Shown piece after piece: positions 17,987 through 30,333 of a DNA stretch of 64,000 nucleotides. Numbering within the stretch: position 1 is the stretch's first letter; each line of letters begins with the position of its first letter. The notes under the pieces were generated by a model. The model worked only from the letters and a program-made list of their open reading frames with translations, made no database searches and had not been told where the DNA came from. The DNA comes from Cedecea neteri (GTDB lineage Bacteria; Pseudomonadota; Gammaproteobacteria; Enterobacterales; Enterobacteriaceae): contig NZ_CP009459.1 of assembly GCF_000758325.1 (NCBI RefSeq), positions 124,001 to 188,000 on the forward strand, written 5' to 3'. The position numbers and the translations under genes are program-made.

Positions 17987-18076
17987 CGTATCTTGCTTTA
18001 TCCGCCTCGATTTCTGATCTATGGTTATCAGGCGGCAAAACCGCATTAAATTCCCTTAGCATTCAGAGGTTTTTCT

Positions 18077-18256
18077 ATGTTTAAACCAGGTGATGTGGTT
18101 CAGCCCAAACAGGGTGGCCCTAAGCTACAGGTGGTTGAGGTTCAGGGAGAGGATTTGATTTGCGTCCCGGCCGCGACCTTAGGTGCGGAACAACTGACGC
18201 TGAAGGCAGATTCGGTTTCGCTGTACCAGGAAGAAGGCGATTTCGGCGTTTGCTAA
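18077..18256 (+). CDS. Small YodC/DUF2158-like protein
   Basis: An ATG at 18077 opens a 59-residue frame. The N-terminal half (FKPGDVVQPKQGGPKLQVVEV) matches the start of DUF2158 proteins such as YodC, which carry a GDVVxLKSGGPxM motif. The C-terminal half does not match YodC well. A strong terminator follows 6 bases after the stop, and codon use is like that of the neighbouring genes, both of which support a real gene. Its function is unknown. In E. coli stpA occupies the ygaP-alaE interval. Confidence 0.75.
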   Translation: MFKPGDVVQPKQGGPKLQVVEVQGEDLICVPAATLGAEQLTLKADSVSLYQEEGDFGVC

Positions 18257-18261
18257 GCAAC

Positions 18262-18295
18262 AAAAAACGGCGTGAGGTTAATCACGCCGTTTTTC
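18262..18295. terminator. Strong terminator, probably bidirectional
   Basis: AACGGCGTGA (18266-18275) pairs perfectly with TCACGCCGTT (18282-18291), preceded by an A run and followed by a T run. It serves the small gene on its left and could also act on leftward transcripts from 18656. Confidence 0.9.
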
Positions 18296-18368
18296 TCAAT
18301 AAAAGTGCCCCTATCCTTGTCGTCGCCATTCATAAACAACCGGGCACGGCGGCAATCCAGGCCAGCAA

Positions 18369-18656
18369 TCAATAGCCCTTCTCATAACCCGCAAAGAAAC
18401 ATCGAACCACAACGTCCGCGTTGACCTCTTTCAGAAAGTCAGCCACCGACTCTTTATCCAGCTGATAGCGACGGGTTAGCACCCCGGCTTCCCAGGCTGC
18501 ACGCTGGCGATCGCCGGTCTGCTCGGCCATATGATGAGTAAAGCCCAGCACAAAGCCGCGTTTGTAATCCGCACAAAAACGCTCCACGTTAACCGCACTG
18601 TCGGCCTGTCGGGCTTTCATTCCGGCCATCAGACCCTTACCAAAATGGTTATCCAT
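18369..18656 (-). CDS. yghW: DUF2623 family protein YghW
   Basis: The 95-residue protein matches E. coli YghW in length and sequence (start [51 protein letters not shown]; end FFAGYEKG). No function is known for this soluble family. In E. coli yghW lies elsewhere on the chromosome, so its place between ygaP and alaE is a difference in gene order. Confidence 0.85.
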   Translation of the reverse strand: MDNHFGKGLMAGMKARQADSAVNVERFCADYKRGFVLGFTHHMAEQTGDRQRAAWEAGVLTRRYQLDKESVADFLKEVNADVVVRCFFAGYEKGY

Positions 18657-19007
18657 CAGCGGCTCCTCATCACTCGCTATATAAACAATTATATAACGAT
18701 TCTAAGCGGGATGGGTATCCCTAAAACCCAGGGTTTTTGTGGGATTCCGTGCTTTAAGGCGCAGCCAAACCATCTTGTTGATAATCAATAAGAAATTAAA
18801 ATCAGAACCACAAAATCAGGAAATGCCAGCGGCAAAGTGTGTTTCAACGCACTTTATCGACAAAAAACCTATAAATAAAAATTTATAGCTAATTGATGAA
18901 AGCATTGCAGTGACATACTCTACTCACAAGAAATTATGTGTTTTATAACGCTGCATAAAAGCCAAAAATACAGCTCAAAAGACTACTTTTAAACCGGAGT
19001 CAACATT
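18657..19007. other. Intergenic region between yghW and alaE
   Basis: This 351-base AT-rich region contains the divergent upstream sequences of yghW and alaE and no plausible gene. A short hairpin (AAAGTG ... CACTTT near 18834-18855) and a GGAG ribosome site for alaE just before 19008 are visible. In E. coli alaE responds to Lrp and alanine; I see no site clear enough to name. Confidence 0.5.
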
Positions 19008-19463
19008 ATGTTTTCCCCTGAGTCACGCTTACGCCATGCCGCCGCAGATATTTTTGCAATGGTAGTGTATTGCTCGGTAGTGAACATGATGATTGAGATC
19101 TTCCTCTCAGGCATGACCTTCGAGCAATCGCTCTCTTCCCGCCTGGTCGCCGTGCCGGTCAATATTATTATCGCCTGGCCCTATGGCTTCTACCGCGATG
19201 CCTTTATGCGTACCGCGCGCCGCCTGACCCCGGCGAGCTGGGCAAAAAACCTGGCTGACGTGCTGGCTTATGTGACTTTCCAGTCCCCGGTTTACGTGCT
19301 GATTTTATGGAGCGTGGGCGCTGACTGGCACCAGATTGTAGCTGCCGTGACCTCGAACCTGCTGGTGTCGATGATGATGGGTGCCGCTTACGGCTACTTC
19401 CTGGATTTCTGCCGCCGCCTGTTTCGCGTCAGCGGCCAGATGGGCGTGAAAGCGGGCGCCTGA
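19008..19463 (+). CDS. alaE: L-alanine exporter AlaE
   Basis: The 151-residue inner-membrane protein has about four transmembrane helices and matches E. coli AlaE (149 residues) throughout, for example [21 protein letters not shown] and [16 protein letters not shown]. AlaE exports excess L-alanine driven by the proton gradient. It is followed by ygaC on the opposite strand, as in E. coli. Confidence 0.95.
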   Translation: MFSPESRLRHAAADIFAMVVYCSVVNMMIEIFLSGMTFEQSLSSRLVAVPVNIIIAWPYGFYRDAFMRTARRLTPASWAKNLADVLAYVTFQSPVYVLILWSVGADWHQIVAAVTSNLLVSMMMGAAYGYFLDFCRRLFRVSGQMGVKAGA

Positions 19464-19480
19464 GTCCCGACATGCAAGGC

Positions 19481-19501
19481 CGACTGGCCAGAAGCCAGTC
19501 G
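19481..19501 (+). terminator. Hairpin downstream of alaE
   Basis: CGACTGGC (19481-19488) pairs with GCCAGTCG (19494-19501); the following T content (TTCACTTATT) is modest. It lies between convergent alaE and ygaC. Confidence 0.5.
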
Positions 19502-19506
19502 TTCAC

Positions 19507-19851
19507 TTATTCAGACTCGCCAAATAACCCTGTCAGATATCTTTCCAGCGCAATACGGGAACTGAAACCGTGTGGAATACCGTAGTGCTCGTGCGTTTCG
19601 CCGGCAAGATAGAGCGGGAACTGCTGGTAGTGATCGCAGGTTTTCATCTCTGAAGCCGGTTCTGCCAGCGACTGGCTGCGCTCTCTCAGAGTAGGGTGAA
19701 TTATCAGGGCGGTGCGCCCCATGCGCGCTTCGCGGTTAACATACACGTAATTATCACCACGACGGTAGCCGTAGGTTTTTGCCGTTACCACATCCATGGT
19801 AAAACCCGATTTCTCAAGCACTCGGGCCACCTCATCCGGTCGTAAATACAT
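19507..19851 (-). CDS. ygaC: DUF2002 family protein YgaC
   Basis: The 114-residue protein has exactly the E. coli YgaC length and near-identical sequence ([54 protein letters not shown]). Its function is unknown; E. coli ygaC is reported as Fur-regulated. It is divergent from ygaM with 160 bases between. Confidence 0.95.
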   Translation of the reverse strand: MYLRPDEVARVLEKSGFTMDVVTAKTYGYRRGDNYVYVNREARMGRTALIIHPTLRERSQSLAEPASEMKTCDHYQQFPLYLAGETHEHYGIPHGFSSRIALERYLTGLFGESE

Positions 19852-20011
19852 AGATTTTCCTCGTCATCATTTACTGCATCGCAACCATACAATAAGCAGC
19901 ATTGACAACGCTTTCGGAATTGTCCAGAAAGGCCAGCAAAGGCTTTGCGCCGTCCCATAACTAAAATCCATGGTCTACACTTAGCGTTACATCTTAGAAA
20001 GGGAGACAATA

Positions 20012-20341
20012 ATGGCTAGCCGAGCAAACAAAAATAACGTTGACGATCAGGTAGACGAAATAAATAACGATGTCAGCCAGCTGGCGGATACGCTGGAAGA
20101 TGTACTGAAGTCCTTCGGGAGCGATGCAAAAGACGAAGTTGACGCCGCTCGCAAAAAAGCTGAAGCACTTCTGAAAGAGACCCGCGCACGGATTAACGGC
20201 AATCAGGGGCGTGTGAAGCAAGCCGCATGCGATGCCGTTGGCTGCGCAGATTCCTATGTCCGCGACAAACCCTGGCAGAGCGTGGGGATTGGCGCGGCGG
20301 TAGGTATTGTCCTTGGGGCATTGCTGGTGTCACGCCGCTAA
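20012..20341 (+). CDS. ygaM: DUF883 (ElaB/YgaM) membrane-anchored protein YgaM
   Basis: The 109-residue protein matches E. coli YgaM in length: an acidic/basic helical N-terminal two-thirds (NDVSQLADTLEDVLKSFGSDAKDEVDAARKKAEALLKETRARI) and a C-terminal anchor (GIGAAVGIVLGALLVSRR). Family members such as ElaB and YqjD tether ribosomes or stress factors to the membrane in stationary phase; the specific role of YgaM is not established. GGGAGA is the ribosome site. Confidence 0.93.
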   Translation: MASRANKNNVDDQVDEINNDVSQLADTLEDVLKSFGSDAKDEVDAARKKAEALLKETRARINGNQGRVKQAACDAVGCADSYVRDKPWQSVGIGAAVGIVLGALLVSRR

Positions 20342-20386
20342 CCCCAGGCGTTTAACAGTCGATAAATGAGACTAAATGCGCGTTGT

Positions 20387-20415
20387 AACCCCGGCCCCTT
20401 TCGCCGGGGTTTTTA
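20387..20415 (+). terminator. Terminator of ygaM
   Basis: AACCCCGGC (20387-20395) pairs with GCCGGGGTT (20403-20411) and is followed by TTTT. It slightly overlaps the stop codon of the convergent MocR gene. Confidence 0.88.
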
Positions 20416-21789
20416 CTTTATGGCCAGCCGAAGTTGAAGCGCATAGCGCTGGGCCATTTCATACGAGCTGATATTGGTAAAACTCAGCAGTAAACCGCCA
20501 GGCCCAGGATGTTCAATTCGCCATCGGCTAAGCGCCTGAACCGCAAGCCCTGCGGCTCTGGCTTTATCCGCCACGATTTTGTCATTCCCTTCGACGCCAA
20601 TTACCATCTGAATGCCGCCTGCCTGAGGCACAACAACGAAGCCCTGCTCGCTCAGCGCCCGCTCAAGCCACAGCCGACGTTCGGCATAGCGCTGACGCAT
20701 TTTTTTTAAGTGCCGCCAGAAATGCCCTTCCCGCAGAAAGTCGGCGATAGCCTGCTGAATGAGAATTGGCGCGGTGCAGGGTTGCCTGCGAGCCTGACGC
20801 TGAAAATCTTCTACCGCGTGGGAAGGCACCACCAGCCATGCAACACGCAGGGCCGGAAACATCGACTTACTGAAAGTCCCCGCGTAGATAACCCGCTGCG
20901 GGCTGTCCAGACTTTTTAGCGGCGGCAAAGGCTTGCCCTGGTAGCGAAACTCGCTGTCGTAATCATCTTCAATGATCCAGCTTTGTTCCCGACTGGCCCA
21001 TTCCAGCAGCCCATGCCGCCGTGAAAGAGAGAGCGCCACGCCTGACGGACTTTGATGCGCAGGCGTCAAAAGTGCAAAGCGGGCATCGGGAAAACGACTC
21101 ACGCCGTAATCAACCTGCATGCCCTCATCGTCCACGGGGATCGCCCGGATCGCCATCCCGGCTTTTGCAAAATCAGGCCGAACAAAGAGGTAGCCGGGAT
21201 CTTCCAGCCAGATGCCATCTCCGGGCCGCGCAAGCGTAGAGAGTATCAGGGCAATACCAGCCTGGAAGCCGGAAGTAATAAAGATCTGTTCCGGCTGGCA
21301 GTCAATGCTGCGGGAGAAGCGCAGATAATCCACAATCGCCTGCTTCAATGAGGCCTCCCCGCTGGGTTCCGGCAGCATCAGGTCAAAACGAGTTTGCTGG
21401 CGCAAACGCCGCCCCATCAGCCGGGCCCAAATCGCGCGAGGGAAGAGATCCAGCGCGGGAAGGCCCATCTGAAAAGGTCTGGGCGCACCCTGTGGGTGAG
21501 CAGCTGAAACGTTTTGACCACCGGGATCGTGCTTCACAGACGGGCTCACAAAAGTGCCCGCCTGCCCACGTCGCTCCAGCCAGCCCTGAGCCACCAGGTC
21601 GCCATAAGCGTTCTCAACCGTGGCTCTGGCAACCCCCAGCTCCAGCGCCAGCGTCCGGCTGGACGGCAGGCGGCTCCCCGCCGCCAGTTCACCGCTGTTT
21701 ATCGCCTGCTTTAGCTGACGGGCGATTTGCTGGTAGCGGGGCTGAGCGGGATGAGAGGCCACGGTCAGCGGCGCGAATTTTGGTTTCAT
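20413..21789 (-). CDS. MocR/PdxR-type regulator (GntR HTH plus aminotransferase domain)
   Basis: The 458-residue protein fuses an N-terminal GntR winged helix (QIARQLKQAINSGELAAGSRLPSSRTLALELGVARATVENAYGDL, about 20-66) to a fold-type I aminotransferase domain. The PLP region is intact: EDDYDSEFRY and, slightly later, YAGTFSKSMFPALRVAW with the Schiff-base Lys. MocR regulators bind PLP and control adjacent genes. It is divergent from an AhpD-like gene with 87 bases between, so that gene is the likely target. Confidence 0.93.
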   Translation of the reverse strand: MKPKFAPLTVASHPAQPRYQQIARQLKQAINSGELAAGSRLPSSRTLALELGVARATVENAYGDLVAQGWLERRGQAGTFVSPSVKHDPGGQNVSAAHPQGAPRPFQMGLPALDLFPRAIWARLMGRRLRQQTRFDLMLPEPSGEASLKQAIVDYLRFSRSIDCQPEQIFITSGFQAGIALILSTLARPGDGIWLEDPGYLFVRPDFAKAGMAIRAIPVDDEGMQVDYGVSRFPDARFALLTPAHQSPSGVALSLSRRHGLLEWASREQSWIIEDDYDSEFRYQGKPLPPLKSLDSPQRVIYAGTFSKSMFPALRVAWLVVPSHAVEDFQRQARRQPCTAPILIQQAIADFLREGHFWRHLKKMRQRYAERRLWLERALSEQGFVVVPQAGGIQMVIGVEGNDKIVADKARAAGLAVQALSRWRIEHPGPGGLLLSFTNISSYEMAQRYALQLRLAIK

Positions 21790-21876
21790 GGTCTGGTTTC
21801 TTAGTTAATTTATGGCTCTCTTTGATAGTCCATCATAGTGATAAATTGCCCTCACACCAATATGAGGAGCCACACC

Positions 21877-22308
21877 ATGATCGAATTACGTCAGCCTTAC
21901 TATGAGCTTTCCCCCAACGTGATCAAACCGATGCGGCAGGCGCTGCAGGGGCTGGAAAATGGCCCATTGAGCAACGAGCTGATCGAGCTTGTTTTCCTGC
22001 GTGTGTCGCAGATTAACGGCTGCGCTTATTGTCTCGAAATGCATGCCAAAGCGCTGCGTAAATCCGGCGTTGATCAGGTGAAGCTGGATTCACTGGCGGG
22101 CTGGAAAGTCAGCCACCAGTTCACGGAGAAAGAGCGTGCGGCGCTGGCGTGGGCAGAAGCGCTCACCCTGATTGCCGACAGCAATGCCGAAGATGATGTG
22201 TACCAGCCGCTGCTGCAGTTTTTCAGCGCCGAGGAGATTGTTGATTTGACGCTGGCGGCCAGCATGATGAATGCGTTTAACCGCGTCGCGATTGGGATGC
22301 GGCAGTAA
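21877..22308 (+). CDS. Carboxymuconolactone decarboxylase/AhpD-like protein
   Basis: The 143-residue protein has the AhpD core motif NGCAYCLEMHAKALRKSGV, with the CxxC pair and proton-relay His of alkylhydroperoxidase-like enzymes, so a peroxidase or disulfide-exchange role is likely. The ATG at 21877 has GAGGAG 7 bases upstream; an upstream in-frame ATG at 21838 overlaps the divergent regulator's control region and is rejected. Control by the MocR regulator across the shared spacer is likely. Confidence 0.87.
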   Translation: MIELRQPYYELSPNVIKPMRQALQGLENGPLSNELIELVFLRVSQINGCAYCLEMHAKALRKSGVDQVKLDSLAGWKVSHQFTEKERAALAWAEALTLIADSNAEDDVYQPLLQFFSAEEIVDLTLAASMMNAFNRVAIGMRQ

Positions 22309-22388
22309 GAGATTTTTGTGTCTTTGAGACACAAACACGTTCTATATGGCCTGCTCAGGCTTAAATCGCAGCGTCGCTTCTGGTTTTT

Positions 22389-22498
22389 TACCCTCACCCT
22401 AACCCTCTCCCTGAAAGGGAGAGGGAATAAACAATGTTTCACGCAGCTTTTGTTTTCTCCCTCGCCCCCTTGGGGAGAGGGCCGGGGTGAGGGGGCTA
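22389..22498. repeat. Paired inverted extragenic repeat, copy 1
   Basis: CCCTCACCCTAACCCTCTCC at the left and a GGGAGAGGGCCGGGGTGAGG segment at the right form long imperfect inverted ends. Each half carries its own hairpin (CTCTCCCTGAAAGGGAGAG; CCCTTGGGGAGAGGG). A close second copy lies at 31331-31441. It is a REP/BIME-like or MITE-like intergenic element, inert as far as coding is concerned. Confidence 0.75.
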
Positions 22499-22655
22499 TC
22501 AGCGGCATGGCGTAATCTCTTTGACATGTCCACCATGTGATCCTGACTAACTAGTGAACGGAATCTCAACCGATCTTTCACAGATAAAGGTACCTAGTGC
22601 CGAAGAAGTCTCCCCTTCCCCTACACTTTTCAACCCCCTACAAAAAATCACAAAA

Positions 22656-22702
22656 ACACCATATCTTGCGTGGTTGCAAATTTTAAAATCAACATCTAGT
22701 AT
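22656..22702. promoter_or_regulatory. Tandem NrdR-type boxes upstream of nrdH
   Basis: ACACCATATCTTGCGT (22656-22671) and AATCAACATCTAGTAT (22687-22702) both resemble the NrdR box (ACACwATATATwGTGT); the first matches better. They are offset by 31 bases, three helical turns, as in known paired NrdR sites, and sit about 75-120 bases before nrdH. NrdR represses ribonucleotide reductase operons when dATP is high. Confidence 0.6.
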
Positions 22703-22776
22703 TTCTTTCAGTAAGAACACACCACCCGCAGTCCACTTTATGCGGCGTTCCATTATTCTAAAGGGAAATACGAATC

Positions 22777-23013
22777 ATGCGCATTACTATTTACACTAAA
22801 GATGATTGTGTTCAGTGCCATGCTACAAAACGGGCGATGGAGAGCCGGGGTTTTGCCTTCGAAATGATTAATCTCGATCAGTGTCCAGAGGCGGCTGACG
22901 ACCTGAGAGCCCAAGGCTTCCGCCAGCTGCCGGTGGTGGTAACAGAAGCCGAAAGCTGGAGTGGTTTTCGCCCGGATATGATCAATCGCCTGTGCGTTGC
23001 CGCCAGCGTATGA
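22777..23013 (+). CDS. nrdH: Glutaredoxin-like protein NrdH
   Basis: The 78-residue thioredoxin-fold protein has the active site CVQC (Cys11/Cys14) and the NrdH C-terminal signature WSGFRPDMI. It is the electron donor for the class Ib ribonucleotide reductase NrdEF. Its stop overlaps the nrdI start (ATGA), so nrdH and nrdI are translationally coupled. Confidence 0.97.
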   Translation: MRITIYTKDDCVQCHATKRAMESRGFAFEMINLDQCPEAADDLRAQGFRQLPVVVTEAESWSGFRPDMINRLCVAASV

Positions 23014-23392
23014 GCACCCTCGTCTACTTCTCCAGCGAGTCGGAAAACACCCTGCGTTTTATCGAACGCCTGGGGCTACCCGCCTTACGCATTCCCCTGG
23101 AGGTAAAAGCGCGCCTGGAAGTGACGGAACCCTACATTTTAATCGTGCCCAGCTATGGCGGCGGCGGCATTGCCGGGGCGGTACCGCCGCAGGTGATCCG
23201 CTTCCTGAACAACCCGAAAAATCGCGCGCTGATCCGCGGCGTGATCGCCAGCGGCAACCGCAGTTTTGGCGAAGGGTTTTGCCGGGCCGGAGACGTCATT
23301 TCACAAAAGTGCCAGGTGCCTTATCTCTACCGTTTTGAGCTACTGGGCACCCCGCAAGACATCGACAACGTGCGTAAGGGAGTAAGCGAATT

Positions 23393-23420
<28 letters not shown>
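23010..23420 (+). CDS. nrdI: Flavodoxin-like NrdI
   Basis: The 136-residue flavoprotein has the same length as E. coli NrdI. FMN-binding loops [11 protein letters not shown] and [10 protein letters not shown] are visible. NrdI supplies oxidant for assembly of the dimanganese-tyrosyl cofactor in NrdF. The start ATG at 23010 overlaps the nrdH stop; nrdE starts inside its 3' end. Confidence 0.96.
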
Positions 23421-26522
<3,102 letters not shown>

Positions 26523-26556
26523 TAATCTGGCCGCTGAGCATTTTGCGAGGTGGCCT

Positions 26557-27747
26557 ATGTCGTTATTTCGTTGTTCTGTTTTGGCGCTGCTTTGCGGCTG
26601 CGCACCGTTAGCCTTTGGCGCCCCGCTGCTGCTGGACACGGCACAGCTGGCGCACAGTAAGCAAGAGATTAGCCAGCAAAATCCCGATCTCATGCCCGCC
26701 TGGCAAGCCCTCAAGCATAAAGCCGACCAGGCGCTGATTCATCCGCTCTACAGCATCACCCAAAAAAGCCCCGGTGCGCCGGCAGGCGATCCCCACGACT
26801 ATTACAGCTTTTCTGACTACTGGTGGCCCGATCCTAAAAGCCCCGATGGCCTGCCGTGGGTGCGAAAAGATGGCCAGATCAACCCCGCCGCCGTCGGCAA
26901 ACAAAGTGACAAAGCCCGCCTGAACAGCATGACGGATGACGTATGGAATCTGGCGCTGGCCTGGCAACTTTCCGGCAAAGATGCCTACGCGGATAAAGCC
27001 CGCCAGCAGCTGGTGAACTGGTTTATCACGCCGGAAACCCGTATGACGCCGAATCTAGCTCACGCCCAAACCATTCCCGGGCGAAAAGGCGTGCGCGGCA
27101 CTGGTATTCTCGATGGACGCGGCTTTGTGCGGCTGATCGACGCCATTGAACTGCTGCACGACGGCGGCAAACTGGACGATAAAACCTGGCGCTCGCTGAG
27201 GCAGTGGTATCGGGATTATTATCAATGGCTGACCACCAGCGAAAACGGCCAAAAAGAGGCTGCGGCTGAAAATAACCACGGCACCTGGTACGACGTTCAG
27301 GCCGCCGCGATTGCCCTGTGGCTGGGGGATAAGGACGCGGCCAAACAGCGTTTGATTTCTGCCACCCAGCGCATTCCGGTGCAGTTTGACGCCAAAGGCG
27401 TGCCGGTGACCGAAATTGAGCGCACCAGATCCTGGCATTACAGCAACTTTATTCTGGATGCCTGGAACCCGTTAGGGCTGTTGGGTGAAAAAGTTGGGGT
27501 CAATGTCTGGCAGGCCAAAAGTGGTGAACACAGCCTGGAAAATGGCTACCTGTATATCGCCCAGTTTGTCGATAGCCAAACCCCGTGGCCCTGGCCCAAT
27601 ATAGAGCCCTTCAAGCCTGATGAAGCCCTGGAGAATATTGTTACCGCCGCACATGCCTGGCGGGAAAATAATACATTTACAGATAAAGCCAAATGGCTGC
27701 TGAACCGGAATAAAACTGCCGTTATTAATTTAATTTCTCAGCCGTAA
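26557..27747 (+). CDS. Alginate lyase (PL5-like) family secreted protein
   Basis: The 396-residue protein starts with a signal peptide (FRCSVLALLCGCAPLAFG, cleaved near residue 21), so it is periplasmic or exported. The body matches the alginate_lyase family: DYYSFSDYWWPDPKSPDGLPW, a LDGRGFVRLIDAIELL segment and the catalytic-type NNHGTWYDVQAAA stretch (Asn239, His241). Polysaccharide lyases of this type cleave uronate linkages. There is no alginate synthesis cluster nearby, so another uronic-acid polymer may be the substrate. The gene begins 34 bases after nrdF, with no terminator between, and may be read through from the nrd operon; this link is unexpected. Confidence 0.82.
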   Translation: MSLFRCSVLALLCGCAPLAFGAPLLLDTAQLAHSKQEISQQNPDLMPAWQALKHKADQALIHPLYSITQKSPGAPAGDPHDYYSFSDYWWPDPKSPDGLPWVRKDGQINPAAVGKQSDKARLNSMTDDVWNLALAWQLSGKDAYADKARQQLVNWFITPETRMTPNLAHAQTIPGRKGVRGTGILDGRGFVRLIDAIELLHDGGKLDDKTWRSLRQWYRDYYQWLTTSENGQKEAAAENNHGTWYDVQAAAIALWLGDKDAAKQRLISATQRIPVQFDAKGVPVTEIERTRSWHYSNFILDAWNPLGLLGEKVGVNVWQAKSGEHSLENGYLYIAQFVDSQTPWPWPNIEPFKPDEALENIVTAAHAWRENNTFTDKAKWLLNRNKTAVINLISQP

Positions 27748-27763
27748 TACACCTGTCATTTCA

Positions 27764-27786
27764 GCCTGAATCACTCAGATTCAGGC
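27764..27786 (+). terminator. Hairpin ending the nrd-alginate lyase transcript
   Basis: GCCTGAATC (27764-27772) pairs perfectly with GATTCAGGC (27778-27786), 16 bases past the stop. The T run is weak. Confidence 0.55.
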
Positions 27787-27906
27787 CGAATATTCACCTC
27801 GTTGACAAAAAATATTCCACCACATTTATTCCCTCTCAGCCCAGAGCTCATGGGAAATTTCACCCACATTCATCGCGCGGATATTTTGATATCACAGAAT
27901 CGAGGG

Positions 27907-27934
27907 TTGCCTCAGATTCTTAGTATGTTAGGGT
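27907..27934 (+). promoter_or_regulatory. proU P2-type promoter
   Basis: TTGCCT (27907-27912) and TAGGGT (27929-27934) with a 16-base spacer nearly reproduce the main osmotically induced E. coli proU promoter, including most of the spacer. It lies about 70 bases before proV. Confidence 0.85.
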
Positions 27935-28002
27935 ATATACCGGTCAATATTTCCATCAGGAATCATCTATAAATAAATCAAATACAGGAAGCCGTTTATT
28001 GC

Positions 28003-29202
28003 ATGGCAATTAAATTAGAAGTAAAAAATTTATATAAAGTATTTGGCGAGCATCCGCAGCGCGCATTCAAATACATTGAGAAGGGCATTTCCAAGAGTGA
28101 ATTACTGGAAAAAACGGGTCTGTCGCTTGGCGTAAAAGACGCCAGTCTGGCCATTGAAGAAGGCGAGATTTTTGTCATCATGGGGTTGTCCGGCTCAGGA
28201 AAATCCACCATGGTTCGCCTTCTCAATCGCCTGATTGAACCCACCCGTGGACAGGTGCTGATTGACGGCATTGATATTGCCAAAATATCAGACTCAGAAC
28301 TCCGCGAGGTGCGCAAAAAAAAGATCGCAATGGTCTTCCAGTCCTTTGCTTTAATGCCGCATATGACGGTATTAAATAATGCCGCTTTCGGTATGGAACT
28401 TGCGGGAATTTCGGTCAAAGAACGGCATGAAAAAGCGCTGGATGCGCTGCGTCAGGTCGGGCTTGAGAATTATGCCCATGCTTACCCCGATGAATTGTCC
28501 GGCGGAATGCGTCAGCGCGTAGGTTTAGCCCGTGCGCTGGCCATTAATCCAGACATATTACTTATGGATGAAGCCTTCTCCGCGCTCGACCCTTTAATTC
28601 GAACCGAAATGCAGGACGAATTAATTAAGCTGCAGGCAAAACATCAGCGCACCATCGTGTTTATTTCCCACGATCTCGACGAAGCCATGCGTATTGGCGA
28701 TCGCATTGCCATTATGCAGGGCGGTGAAGTGGTGCAGGTCGGCACGCCGGATGAAATCCTTAACAATCCGGCGAACGATTACGTGCGCACCTTCTTCCGC
28801 GGCGTGGACATCAGCCAGGTCTTTAGCGCCAAAGATATCGCCCGCCGTAGTCCGGCTGGGTTACTGCGTAAAACCAGCGGTTTTGGCCCTCGTTCGGCGT
28901 TGAAACTGCTGCAGGATGACGACCGCGAATATGGATATGTCATTGAGCGCGGACAAAAATTCCTTGGCATCGTCTCCACCGATTCGCTAAAAGCGGCGCT
29001 GGCGGCGGGCGAAGGTCTGGACCATGCGTTCCTGGCTTCCCCGGAGGCGGTTTCCGCCGAAACCTCGCTGAGCGATCTGCTCTCTCATGTCGGCCAGGCT
29101 CCGTGCGCGGTGCCGGTGGTCAGTGAAGAGGGGCAGTACGTGGGCATCATCTCAAAAGGGGTGCTGCTGCAGGCATTAGATCGTGAGGGGGCAAGTCAAT
29201 GA
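28003..29202 (+). CDS. proV: Glycine betaine/proline ABC transporter ATPase ProV
   Basis: The 399-residue ATPase has Walker [10 protein letters not shown] (about 61-69), the signature [15 protein letters not shown], Walker [14 protein letters not shown] and a C-terminal pair of CBS domains from about residue 280. It energises ProU uptake of betaine and proline for osmoprotection. The last codons overlap the proW start by four bases. The ribosome site is weak, as in E. coli. Confidence 0.97.
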   Translation: MAIKLEVKNLYKVFGEHPQRAFKYIEKGISKSELLEKTGLSLGVKDASLAIEEGEIFVIMGLSGSGKSTMVRLLNRLIEPTRGQVLIDGIDIAKISDSELREVRKKKIAMVFQSFALMPHMTVLNNAAFGMELAGISVKERHEKALDALRQVGLENYAHAYPDELSGGMRQRVGLARALAINPDILLMDEAFSALDPLIRTEMQDELIKLQAKHQRTIVFISHDLDEAMRIGDRIAIMQGGEVVQVGTPDEILNNPANDYVRTFFRGVDISQVFSAKDIARRSPAGLLRKTSGFGPRSALKLLQDDDREYGYVIERGQKFLGIVSTDSLKAALAAGEGLDHAFLASPEAVSAETSLSDLLSHVGQAPCAVPVVSEEGQYVGIISKGVLLQALDREGASQ

Positions 29203-30278
29203 GTGACGCAAATAATCCGTGGGATACCGGCAGCGCGGCAACAGACGCCGCAACCAGTCAGGCAGCAGGGTCTGCAGACGCATGGGGCGCTCCGGCGTCG
29301 GATGCGGCCACCAGCGGAGGCGCTGACTGGCTGAATTCAGCCCCGGCAGCCGCGCCTGAGCATTTCAATATTCTGGATCCGTTCCACAAAACGCTGATCC
29401 CTCTCGACAGCTGGGTGACGGAGGGGATCGACTGGGTGGTGACCCATTTCCGCCCGGTGTTCCAGGGCATTCGCGTGCCGGTGGATTATATTCTCAGCGG
29501 CTTCCAGCAGCTGCTTTTGGGGATGCCCGCCCCGGTCGCGATTATCGTCTTTGCGCTGATTGCCTGGCAGATGTCCAGCCTCGGCATGGGCGTCGCCACG
29601 CTGATCTCGCTGGTCGCCATTGGGGCGATTGGTGCCTGGTCGCAGGCGATGGTCACCCTGGCGCTGGTGCTGACGGCCCTGCTGTTTTGTATGGTGCTCG
29701 GTCTGCCTCTCGGGATTTGGCTGGCGCGCAGCGAACGTGCGGCGAAAATCGTTCGCCCATTGCTCGATGCCATGCAGACCACCCCGGCGTTTGTTTACCT
29801 GGTGCCTATCGTGATGCTGTTCGGCATCGGCAACGTGCCTGGCGTGGTGGTGACGATAATCTTTGCCCTGCCGCCTATCGTACGCCTGACTATCCTGGGC
29901 ATTAAGCAGGTGCCGGAAGATTTGGTTGAAGCGGCGCGTTCATTCGGTGCCAGCCCGCGCCAGATGTTGTTCAAAGTGCAGCTCCCGCTGGCGACGCCAA
30001 CCATTATGGCCGGCGTTAACCAGACGCTGATGCTGGCGCTGTCGATGGTGGTTATCGCGTCGATGATCGCCGTGGGCGGACTCGGCCAGATGGTGCTGCG
30101 CGGCATTGGCCGCCTCGATATGGGTCTGGCTACGGTCGGTGGCGTGGGGATCGTGATCCTCGCCATTATTCTCGACCGCCTGACTCAGTCCATTGGGCGC
30201 GACTCCCGCTCCCGTGGCAACCGCCGCTGGTATACCACCGGCCCGCTGGGTCTTGTGACCCGTCCCTTCATGAAATAA
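29199..30278 (+). CDS. proW: Glycine betaine/proline ABC permease ProW
   Basis: The 359-residue inner-membrane protein has a long N-terminal hydrophilic tail (about 100 residues, rich in Ala/Asp/Gly) before the membrane helices, which is characteristic of ProW. The cytoplasmic EAA loop ([25 protein letters not shown]) is intact for contact with ProV. Confidence 0.96.
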   Translation: MSDANNPWDTGSAATDAATSQAAGSADAWGAPASDAATSGGADWLNSAPAAAPEHFNILDPFHKTLIPLDSWVTEGIDWVVTHFRPVFQGIRVPVDYILSGFQQLLLGMPAPVAIIVFALIAWQMSSLGMGVATLISLVAIGAIGAWSQAMVTLALVLTALLFCMVLGLPLGIWLARSERAAKIVRPLLDAMQTTPAFVYLVPIVMLFGIGNVPGVVVTIIFALPPIVRLTILGIKQVPEDLVEAARSFGASPRQMLFKVQLPLATPTIMAGVNQTLMLALSMVVIASMIAVGGLGQMVLRGIGRLDMGLATVGGVGIVILAIILDRLTQSIGRDSRSRGNRRWYTTGPLGLVTRPFMK

Positions 30279-30285
30279 GCCTGGC

Positions 30286-30301
30286 GGCGGCTTCGGCCGC
30301 C
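30286..30301 (+). other. proW-proX intercistronic UUCG hairpin
   Basis: GGCGGC-TTCG-GCCGCC forms a 6-bp stem closed by a stable UUCG tetraloop in the 55-base gap between proW and proX. It has no T run, so it is more likely to protect the upstream or downstream mRNA end than to terminate. Confidence 0.6.
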
Positions 30302-30333
30302 CCTCGCGCCATCACCATTAAAAAGGAATAACG

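Noticed and set aside
18720-18745. Possible terminator near AAACCCAGGGTTTTT
   Set aside because: The loop would be too short for a stable stem and its place between divergent genes gives it no transcript to end.
22390-22500. Telomere-like CCCTAACCC-type sequence
   Set aside because: It is a single arm of the paired extragenic repeat, not a tandem array.
28003-28418. Antisense frame over proV
   Set aside because: Explained by proV; no independent support.
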